Below, piece after piece: positions 46,583 to 56,039 of a stretch of 64,000 nt of DNA (position 1 is its first letter; every line of letters starts with the position of its first letter). The stretch is from Ryuthela nishihirai (Eukaryota > Arthropoda > Arachnida > Araneae > Heptathelidae). Below the pieces are notes generated by a model that was not told the DNA's origin, did not search any database, and worked only from the letters and a program-made list of their open reading frames with translations. The stretch is from NCBI GenBank assembly GCA_038380435.1, contig JAWZYU010000007.1, forward strand, positions 87,868,334 through 87,932,333, given 5' to 3'. The position numbers and the translations under genes are program-made.

Positions 46583-47558
46583 AGTTGGTCGTTTGCTGTA
46601 ATTAATGGGAAATCCCTTAGTCTCGATATGTTCAACGTATACCTAGAAGTGAGTGCTGAACAGAGTAACTGAATTAATTCTCTGTTACGTTCAGAGATTA
46701 GTTATTATTGTCACAGAACAAAAGAATATTCTTTCTAAATTTTTCAATTTCTTCTCATATTAGGAATTCATTCAGCGACATATGCAGACTCCAGTTGGCT
46801 GGGATGATATACCGGTTAAGTTTCATTCGATGCATTTCCTTAATTGTGAATCTACTTTGTACAATTTGCTGCTTCATTAAGAACGAAAGGGATCGGGGGG
46901 TGGGGGGGGGGATCGCCCAGAATACCCTTCTTCTCCTGGATCCGCCAGACCAGATTCAAGGAACAGCATGCCTAAAAACAATTTATTTACCTAAATACCC
47001 AAATACATTTTTCTTATTATTGCCTAGATTCTTGTTATTGCCCTGATAACCATTCAACTGGCAACACTAATTGAAACTGACAGTTGAACAAAATATTGTC
47101 AGACGAAACTGAACAATGTTATAATAATATAATTATTTGATGACATATATTAATTATTGATTGGTTGTTGTGTTGCTAGGTCAATTGTTATTACTATTTT
47201 TTGTTCTAAGAGGTGGATTAGTCTACTTTCAAACGCAAGAAGTACTTTTACGAAAATACGTCAGTTATCAAAAATAAGAATGATGTGTAGAACTGATCAT
47301 AAGAAATGTGCAGAACATTCGCAGTGATGAACTTAAGGTCTAAAGACGTCGATTATAAAAATAAAAATAAACACCTTGTGAATATAAGATAAGTTCTGTT
47401 GTTTCACAATAAAGGCAACAACAGAGTGGGGCCAAATATCCATAAGAAGCCTAAGGTTTAGGCAAAGGAGGATTAGTATGCAGAAAGAAAGGCAAATGAA
47501 AACATTCCTTGTAAACATTAGATGAAATAGCCAAAATAAAAGAAACTCAGGGTTTTGG
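46583..47558. other. No gene; G-rich run near 46895-46912
   Basis: A run of G with single T interruptions is followed by a short GC-richer stretch. The rest is AT-rich. Confidence 0.4.
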
Positions 47559-47848
47559 AAAATGTGAGCAACCTCCTTTAAGCAGCACATTGTGCAAAGA
47601 GAGACTCCGTCGGTTTGGCCATGTTGCCCGTATGGATAATTATAGATTGGTGAATAGAGTTATGAATAGTGTGCCTGAAGGCCTCAGAAAGAGGGGGAAA
47701 CCTAGGATGCGGTGGGCAGACAATGTCAAACAGGACCTTGTTAGAATTGGTGTGCAGTGACCAGATGCAGTAGATGTAGCTCAGGATAGACTGCTTGGAG
47801 AACTAAATTGCACGGTCGTGTTAGACCTCGGCAACACACGGCTGTTTG
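47559..47848 (+). pseudogene. LINE-A 3' fragment
   Basis: The plus-strand sequence encodes the C-terminal tail seen in LINE-A: RFGHVARMDNYRLVNRVMNS, RPRMRWADNVKQDLVRIGVQ and DVAQDRL. It is truncated at the 5' side and ends in a (GAG)n run. Confidence 0.85.
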
Positions 47849-47893
47849 AGGAGGAGGAGGAGGAGGAGGAGGAGGAGGAGGAGGAGGAGGAGG
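47849..47893. repeat. (GAG)n microsatellite at a LINE 3' end
   Basis: About 15 GAG/GGA triplets follow the LINE-A 3' end, comparable to the (GAT)n and (CAT)n runs at other LINE-A ends. Confidence 0.95.
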
Positions 47894-48473
47894 AAAAAAA
47901 TAGCTAGCTATAGAGGCATCAGATGCAAGTATCCTTTGTCCACATTAGCCAAATTGCAATAACACAGGAACCGAGGATTTGGGAAAAGGAAGAATTAATA
48001 TTCAGCTGTAGAAGCAAATGAAAGCATTCTTTGTACACATTGGGACACACAGCCAGAATTAAAACATGATTTTAAAAAATGGAAATTGATATTCAGCTGT
48101 AGGGATCGATTCGAGTAATTCTTAAACAAGTTGATTTGAATAGACAGAACAGATAACACCTACAATTTGGGAAAAGAGAAATCAATATGTAGCTTTGGAG
48201 ACAGGTGAAAGCATCTCTAGCATACGTTGGCTCAATTAGCATTCTCAATACACCATTTGTAATCATTACCATTACTTTACCGTTACAAGTATATATTACT
48301 GTGGTTGTGGAAAAAACAACTGATATCTCAATGTTTGATTAACAACCCACTTCAGGAGTTCTCTGAAATCATTTTTAATGCTCTCTGTCTACATACACCT
48401 CCGGCAGCTGAAAGGATTTTGCAGTTTAAATTTTATATTTATGCATATTTTGGTTGGGACAAGTGTTCCTATG
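47894..48473. other. No gene recognised
   Basis: Loose repetition of phrases such as TTGGGAAAAGG and CAGCTGTAG suggests an old degenerate repeat. Confidence 0.35.
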
Positions 48474-48475
48474 TA

Positions 48476-48689
48476 CTGTCGCTCCAAAAAGTATTCGAAC
48501 ACTATGGCTGATTACAGAAATATCTGGCAACGATTTTTTTAGAAATTAGTGATCTGGCAACCTTCGTGTCACGTGACGTCACGTGGCACGAAGGTTGCCA
48601 GATCACTAATTTCTAAAAAAATCGTTGCCAGATATTTTTCCTGAATTCTGTAATCATCCATAGTGTTCGGATACTTTTTGGAGCGACTG
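48476..48689. mobile_element. Palindromic Tc1-type MITE, copy 6
   Basis: TA flanks lie at 48474-48475 and 48690-48691. The centre is enlarged by a second GTCACGTG motif (about 48567-48588). Confidence 0.92.
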
Positions 48690-48691
48690 TA

Positions 48692-49139
48692 CATAGACCT
48701 TTCGAAACAATGATTTAATTGTATATTGTAAATCAAGTTTTCCGACACTTTATATAGCTGAGAACGAGTTTTTTTCGCTAACTTTTTAGCTGCCCAAAAA
48801 TGTAAACGCATATAAAAAACTTTTTTTTAAATAAATTTTTACTCTTTATTTAATTTTATATAACAAGAAGTCATTTATTATATATGCACTTTATACTTTT
48901 CAAATAACTAAGAAAAACTTATCACTTATTACCCAGTAAAATGTTTATGTCATTTTTTTGTGTTCATCGATATATGTAATTTATGAATATAAACTGGAAC
49001 GATTTTTTTCCTTTTTAAACTATAGTAGTTATGCCCTTGCTCTCCATTTTTTGTAGTAGGTTCTTAAACAGTACTCCTTACTAGAAGGCTGCTAAGCCTA
49101 AAGAATAAGAATTTATTTTTTTTTTCAATTCCTTTTATG
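48692..49139. other. AT-rich sequence, no gene recognised
   Basis: Mostly A/T runs. Confidence 0.4.
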
Positions 49140-49530
49140 TCGAGTCTATAGTCAGAAATATCTCTATGAACCAATTTTTAGCTTTCTAACACCGATATAT
49201 TGAAATTTGATCTTTGACCTTGATGGATGAATTGGACCTCGAAGGGCCCTCCGGATCCTAAATGTCGCAGCATTTTTTATGTCTCTAACTCTATTTTCAT
49301 GTTTGTAGCACTCGTAAATGAAAGTTGAACCTCTGCGTGATCTCTAATTGACTTTGAAGGACACATCACTTTGAAGGTCAAATTTCGAATTTTTCTCGAG
49401 ATTTACGACTCGAATTATCCCTAGATGCCAATTTTCAGAGTTCTATCATTCCTGCATCATAGTTAAAATTAGCGTGATCCCATGTCACTCAACCAATCAC
49501 TGAATGAATCACAATCATCTGCATATATGA
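49140..49530. repeat. Second copy of the dispersed repeat seen at 9240-9850
   Basis: Phrases TTTCTAACACCGATATATTG, TTTGATCTTTGACCTTGATG, GACTTTGAAGGACACATC and AGCGTGATCCCATGTCA parallel the earlier copy in the same order. Confidence 0.6.
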
Positions 49531-50638
49531 CTGTACAAAATATATAGTTACAAAATATAGACCTCATACAAATCTTGATTTTTTTCAATGTCTCTCTGAA
49601 TCTGAAGCGCTATGAAATTTGAAACATTTAAAAAATAGTTTGTCCCATAAATACCATTCAAAATAAGTGTAAACTGGAACGATTTTTTTTAACAAACTAA
49701 ATTACTAAAAAAGTACGCTTATACATTTTAGTAAAGTTTAATTTTACATGTTATTGTTTCTTTTTTAAGTTGTCTGATTTTAAAACTTTTTCGCTGTCAT
49801 TGATGCTAATCAATATTACATTTTTCACAACTCTTTAATTATCGAAGAAATAAATTGAAAATAGAGATTTATATAAATGGGACTGAAGATAATTATATCA
49901 ATCATACTTTTCTATAAAAAGTCAATTAAGATGTCACCGTTTTCTAAATCCGACTCCTGCTGGATCTGTTCCTAAAATACAATTAGCCGTTGACTATATA
50001 AAGTTGCCTTGGAACTGTGATCAGTGCAGCAGAATGTTATTTGAATGATAATGCAGTTTACTGACCAAAAAAAGACTGTACATGTTTGTTGCTGTTAAGT
50101 GCTTCTGGAAAAATATTTCTTATCGTTCATTATACGTACTGTGCCTGTGAAAAAAAAAAGAATCTTTGTATTTCTAAATGCCGTTGAGAGATGTGATTGT
50201 TACTGTACAGTGATCTCATTCCATAAGTTCTGTACTTTAGGGTGAAATAAATTATTGATGATTGTAAAATAAATTCAATATGTGTGCCAGTCCTTATAAA
50301 TTAGTTTCCTTTTCATTGTTTTTTAACAGTTGAAATTTGAATGAAGACAACACAACAACACACAAATTCGGAATCGAACAACAAAGAAATGACAATAAGA
50401 GAGTGGCTAATGTTTCGGCATTAGGTGAATAAGCTCAAGTTCCATTTATTGCATGACTAACGGAAGCAGAGCAGAGAAATGCTGGTGGTGAATTAACTGA
50501 GATCCCTGCACTCAGCCAATAGGGAAAGGACTTCACTGAAATATACTGTATGCTTTAGGCTAGACACTTCCGTTGACCACTTCTGCAAATCGTTTATGCC
50601 CTACTTTTCATCCAAATTACAATGTCGTCGTTCTGATT
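49531..50638. other. No gene recognised
   Basis: AT-rich, with a slightly more complex stretch at 50340-50630 that matches nothing I know. Confidence 0.35.
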
Positions 50639-50649
50639 TGCTCACCGGG

Positions 50650-51032
50650 TTGGGTTGTTTTACCTCTGAGCGGCACTTTTTTGCACACCATGGGCTAAAT
50701 GGCCAGGTCACGCGGACCCCGAAGGCTCAGAGAAGGTTGGGGGAAGGGACCCACTGGAACAGCTGTTGGGAGACAGATGGTAGCCTCCCGTCAAGGCCAT
50801 CCAGTGTGTTCTTTAACGTGCACAGGGTATGGCTCTCCCGCACACGGGGCCACGGCTTAACGTCCCATCCGACGGACGGCGGCTTTTCCAAGCCCATCGG
50901 TGTCCCCTACTGACCGTGGGCAGGGCGGGGAATTTTGCGGAGATAAATCTCAACGCTGACCCAGCTGGGACTCGAACCTGGGAACTACAGATTACGAGCC
51001 TGGTGCGCTAACGACTGAGCCACCCCCGCCCC
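50650..51032 (-). repeat. SINE-A copy, full length
   Basis: The 11-bp duplication TGCTCACCGGG lies at 50639-50649 and 51033-51043. Confidence 0.94.
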
Positions 51033-51043
51033 TGCTCACCGGG

Positions 51044-51451
51044 GATCTAACCATGAATTTTTCCAGTGTCTATTCGATCTGAACTATCAATTTTTACTAT
51101 TCTTTTTATTTTTACTATTGGGCTAAGAATTACTTTAAAAGTTTCAACATTTTCAAGCTGGATTAATGTAATCTGAGAACACTAGCTTTATTTTTCTCGA
51201 ATCGAACCCAGAGCCATTTACTCTGAAAGCTAGCACTCACTAACAAGTGATTCTCGAATTTTTCGATGAAAGCAAATTTAATGCAAGACCTCCGTAGAAC
51301 CACGTAACTCTTAACAGGAAATGCACTGAAAACACAATATATTTTACATACCTCAATCATCCGCAAATCTGGCCTACTCAGCCACAATAATGCGGTCAGC
51401 AGAAAAGTCTTATGGGCTACAGATAGGCTAGATACTTAGCACTGTATAAGG
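51044..51451. other. No gene recognised
   Basis: Unique-looking sequence. A minus-strand ORF at 51163-51387 has no recognised motif. Confidence 0.35.
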
Positions 51452-51453
51452 TA

Positions 51454-51870
51454 CAGTCGCTCAAAAAAGTATCCGAACACTACGGTTGATTACAGAATTC
51501 AGAAAAAATATCTGGCAACTATTTTTTTAGAAATTAGTGACCTGGCAACCTTCGTGTCACGTGACACGAAGGTTGCCAGATCACTAATTGGATCGTGTGA
51601 GCTCACAAAGACCTGGATCGTGTGGGCTCATGTGCAGTTACCGTTCACAGCAAACTGGAGCGTGTGCAGTAACTGCACACGCTCCAGTTTGCTGTGAACG
51701 GTAACTGGAGCGTGTACAGTTGCTGTACACGCTCCAGATATTTTTCCTGAATTCTGTAATCACGTGACACGAAGGTTGTCAGATCACTAATTTCTAAAAA
51801 AATCGTTACCAGATATTTTTTCTGAATTCTGTAATCAACCGTAGTGTTCGGATACTTTTTTGAGCGACTG
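51454..51870. mobile_element. Palindromic Tc1-type MITE, copy 7, rearranged with extra hairpins
   Basis: TA flanks lie at 51452-51453 and 51871-51872. The left half and centre are normal to about 51590. About 145 bp of foreign palindromic sequence follows, then a partial repeat of the right half and the complete right half. A perfect 34-bp inverted repeat (51637-51670 with 51672-51705, one-base spacer) abuts a 15-bp one (51705-51719 with 51723-51737). Confidence 0.9.
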
Positions 51871-51894
51871 TACCTGCGACTATTATGATTGATA

Positions 51895-53260
51895 AACACG
51901 GCGACCTGAGAGAATTCAATCATGGGCAGATAGTTATTGCGAGGAAGATGAAATGATCCACATTCCTGACAGCGGAACGTCTGTGTCTTTTGCATGTGAC
52001 CATCGTACATGGGTACTAGGACTACATGAAAACTGGCCAAACCTGCAGTTGCCAGGAGAAACGTGGCATAATCGGGACATTCACAATCGAGATGAGTTAC
52101 GCCTCTCCCATATCGTAACGTTGCAATGGAGGCCCACAGTACAGATGATAATTTCGTCATTCAGTGACGGGGCAGCTACGAAGGTTTGTGCAAAAACCAT
52201 TCAACATACGATGACACGGCTGGGCTATGGTAGCCAAAGCGCACATCGAGTACCTTTGTTAACAGCACTAACTGAACCATGAGGCTACAGTAAGCGAAGG
52301 AACATCGCCAATGGACCATGGAAGACTGGAAAGGGATAGCTTTGTCCAACGAATCGTGATTCCAACTACAACATGCTGACAGTAGGTTGAGTGTGTGGCA
52401 TTAGATCATGAACCTCAACTATCAAGTACGGGTGTTACATACTAGTGTAAGTGATGTAATGCTCTAGGGAATGTTTACTTGGGCAACCTTGGAGCATCTT
52501 ATACCTATTGACACCCGCATCACCAAACCACTTGTACCTATTGAGACCACCATCACAAACCCCATGTGCCTTGGAAAATACCATCACAAACCCCTTGTAC
52601 CTATTGAGACCACCATCACCAAACCACTTGAACCTATCGAGACCACCATCACAACCCCTTGTAGCTATTGAGGTCACCATCACGAGCTCTTGTACCTATT
52701 CAGACCACCATCACAAACACCCTTATGCCTTTTGAGACCACCATCAAACCCTTGTGTCTATTGAGACAACCATCACGAACCCTTGTGCCTATTGAGACCA
52801 CCAACGAGAACTCCTTGTGCCTATTGAGAACACCATCACAAACCCCTGTACCAATTGAAACCACCATCACCGCACAAGGCTATGTTGACGTACTCGCCGA
52901 CCATCTACACTGATTCACGGCTATCCATTTCCCAGAGCAGGATGCTTTCTTTCTACAAAACAGCGCTACGTCTCATCTCTCCCATTTGGCGAAGGACTGG
53001 TTGGAGGAGCATTCCAGTGAGTTCCCAGCAATCGAATGGCCCTCTCAATCTCCGGATTTTGAACCCTGTTCATCCTGTGTGGGATGAGTTTTGCATTCGA
53101 GCTCGAAACCCACAACTTGCAACTCTTGGCTGTCTCATGGCTGTCCTGGAATCATGGCCGCACTGTCATCCTGAACGTTTCCAACATCTGGTAGAGTCCA
53201 TGAAGTGTTGCTGCTGTTATGAGGTTGAAAGGCAGACCTAAACGTTATTAGGTGGGAGCG
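51895..53260 (+). pseudogene. Tc1-like transposase relic swollen by a minisatellite
   Basis: DLREFNHGQIVIARKM opens the HTH domain (about 51900-51950). TIVHGYWDYM-like and SLRCNGGPQYR segments follow with frame changes, and RRFVQKPFNIR and RLSVW mark the region around the first catalytic motif. GMFTWATLEHLIPIDTRI (about 52470-52525) leads into the array. After it, YVDVLADHLHPF (about 52880-52915), then DAFFLQNSATSHLSHLAKDWL (the second motif, with D changed) and EFPAIEWPSQSPDF (about 53020-53060) continue the protein in another frame. RARNPQLATL, AVLESWPHCHPERFQHL and VESM fit the C-terminus. It is not functional. Confidence 0.85.
52491..52871. repeat. 31-33-bp minisatellite inside the Tc1 relic, about 12-13 units
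   Basis: Each unit resembles CCTTGTACCTATTGAGACCA followed by CCATCACAAA. It encodes variants of KPLVPIETTIT where Tc1 transposases normally have a single PLVPIE-type segment between their first and second catalytic motifs. Unit length varies between about 29 and 33 bp and divergence between units is high. Confidence 0.9.
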
Positions 53261-53537
53261 TATAATTAATTGTGCTGTAACCGTATATTCGATTTTAATT
53301 TTAATTCGTTTTGGACACCAGAACTTCCAAATAATTAACCACTCCTGTTCATCTATATCTCAATAACTGTAGCAATCGTACTATAGCTAGTAGTTATCAA
53401 CTTCAATATATAGCACACTACCATAAATTATTCGCTTTAAGAAGGTTATTTCACACGGCCCAGTGACTAGATGTAAATAAACAGCAATTCTCGGAAAATT
53501 ACGCAACGTACTCTGAGGCATTTATCTAAGTATTTAT
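53261..53537. other. No gene recognised
   Basis: Short AT-rich spacer. Confidence 0.35.
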
Positions 53538-53929
53538 GGGGCGTGGGTGGCTGAGTCGGTAGCGCGCCAGGCTCGTAATCTGTAGTTCCGGTTCGAGTCC
53601 CAGCTGGGTCAGCGTTCAGATTTATCTCCGCAAAATTCCCCGCCCTGCCCACGGTCAGTAGGGGACACCGATGGGCTTGGAAAGGCCGCCGTCCGTCAGA
53701 TGGGACGTTAAGCCGTGTCCCCGTGTGCGGGAGAGCCATACCCTGTGCACGTTAAAGAACACGCTGGATGGCCTTGACGGGAGGCTGCCATCTGTCTCCC
53801 AACAGATGTTCCAGTGGGTCCCCTCCCCCAACCTTCTCTGAGCCTTCGGGGTCCATGTGACCTGGCCATTTAGCCCATGGTGTGCAAAAAAGTGCCGCTC
53901 AGAGGTAAAACAACCCAACCCAACTCTGA
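53538..53929 (+). repeat. SINE-A copy, full length
   Basis: Head, body and ACAACCCAACCCAA tail are present. I could not identify a target duplication with confidence. Confidence 0.9.
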
Positions 53930-54021
53930 CTACAACTCTAGCGAAACATATCCTGCCTTCACTTAATCCATGAAGTTCTTCAACAAAAAAAAGACAATCT
54001 CTTTGGCTTTAGGGTTGCTGG

Positions 54022-54065
54022 TTAATTGGTTATTTTACTTCTGAACGGCACTATTTTTGCGCACA
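54022..54065 (-). repeat. SINE-A 3' fragment
   Basis: TTATTTTACTTCTGAACGGC and TTTTTGCGCACAATGGG match only the terminal 40-50 bp of the family. Confidence 0.65.
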
Positions 54066-54449
54066 ATGGGGTCCAACCAGACTGTATAATTTTCCTCTCC
54101 AGACGTGTCTCTTTTGAGCTACAGCTGCTGCATTTGGCTACTCTAGGCCAATTCTAGCAAGATCGTTTGACGTTGTCTGCCCATCGCATCCTAGGTCTCC
54201 CCCTTTTTCTGATACCCTTAGGTACACTGTTCATAATCCTCTTTGTCAATCTGCAGCTATGCATAAGGGCAACATGGCCAAACCAACGCAGTCTCTCTCT
54301 GCACAATATACTGCTCAAAAGAGGTTAATGACTCCTTCTTCTAACCTCATCATTGCTTACAAAGTCAAACCACCTAATGCCCAAGATACTGAGTAAGCAT
54401 CTAGATTCAAAGGCATCAAGTTTCTTGTTATCCTGCTTACAAAGAGTCA
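54066..54449 (-). pseudogene. LINE-A 3' fragment
   Basis: Reads TLCKQDNKKLDAFESRCLLS, ILGIRWFDFVSNDEVRRRS and the downstream tail up to the GTCCAACC end, as in the other LINE-A copies. Confidence 0.85.
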
Positions 54450-56039
54450 TTTCAAAGGGAATCTGATTTCGAAGCTCTATATAACACGGAAGGCCAAACT
54501 TTTGGACTCTGCCATCGACTTTTAAGACAGAAAATCTTTCGCGACCCATCATATTACATAAGTTATAATAATAATTTAACACTGCTTGACCAGAGAAGCA
54601 TACAATAACAATTTAGCATCACACATATTAACGTGACATTGTACATTAATTAAAATACAGTATTTTCCACCGAAAACTACCCAAAAAACAATCTTTTCCA
54701 CCAAAAACTGGCAGCTACGGGACCGACATCGACTGTTTGGCCATCTCTGCTCGATAACAGCTAAAATATGCATTTAATAGAGAAATGTAATGAAGATAAA
54801 GATTGTAGACTGGTAATTGTAGACCCGTCAGGGGCTAGATTCTTTTCGAGCCGCTCTGTGTGCAGAAGGGTAATTGTCTCTACCATTGTCATTTAATGCA
54901 TTTAACCCTTTCATGACCATAAGGTTTCTAAGAGTAAATATTAGTATGTAACTCTTTATTTTAGTTTGTTTAGACGTAAAATAAATAAAAATCATAAGAA
55001 AAATACATAACAATGTGTAGTGTTTTTGGAATTTTATGGGAAATATTTTTCCCAATGGACTATAAAGGTAACACAAATTATAGTTAGGCTTATTATGCAA
55101 TGTCTTTTATTTATTGGTTTATTAGAACAAAATGTTAACTAAAATAATACAAAATTATGAAATAAAATTACTATACAAAATGATGTGCTAATTATGATAT
55201 TCTGCGAAGCAATTTCTTTTGGTTGTGAAGCAAAGATGGACATTGCACAGATGCAACATTATTGCAAAGATGGACATGGACTAAACGTTCCCGTTTACGT
55301 AATTGCGTTCGGCATACGTTCTATTTTGACATTCTGTATAAAAAATGCAGATAAGGTTATAATTAAATACGACAATCACCAATTTTAAAATTTGGAAAAA
55401 TGTTTCCCTTAGTCGTGAAAGGGTTAATGAAAAACTGACTAAAGTTAAAGATAATCAAATTTATTTAAACTCGTTTTATCATCAATATTCGTTCAGTATT
55501 TAAATAATTATGGAAATTGGAATATTTAATAATAAATTATCCAACATCGAAATAATCATTATGCAACTTTTAAAATTTATATTTCTTTAAATGATTTGAA
55601 AAAAAAACTTATTAAAGTTTTAAATAATATCTGAAATAAATTCTTATGACCCATTACTGCTGTGAAATATTTTAGCTTCCGTAATTCATTAAATTCTAGA
55701 CGAATGCTGTTGAAAATCGAGATTTAAATAGATAAGATTAAGATCTTTAATTTATTTTCAGCAACCTTTTTCCATTAAATGAATGTTTTAGAATTTATAA
55801 GGCTTCGAATTTAGATTCCCATTCGCATAACACGGAAATTCTCTAATACTTTGGTAGGACAATCCTTTACCAAATTTCCTTATTTTGTGAAGATATTTAT
55901 CGTTTTGAGCTAATGGGAATAACTTTGCTCACAATTACTTCGATTACGAAATATTTGTTCAAAGGTGATCTCTGAAACCCTTTCCAATTGTTCATGTCAA
56001 TGTTACGATGCCGACATATTGATTTCAGCACTTGTCTCG
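54450..56039. other. AT-rich sequence, no gene recognised
   Basis: The phrase TTAACCCTTTCATGACC near 54902 and its inverse CGTGAAAGGGTTAATG near 55415 suggest an inverted-repeat element of about 530 bp. The interior holds only short ORFs (for example 55185-55388). Confidence 0.45.
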
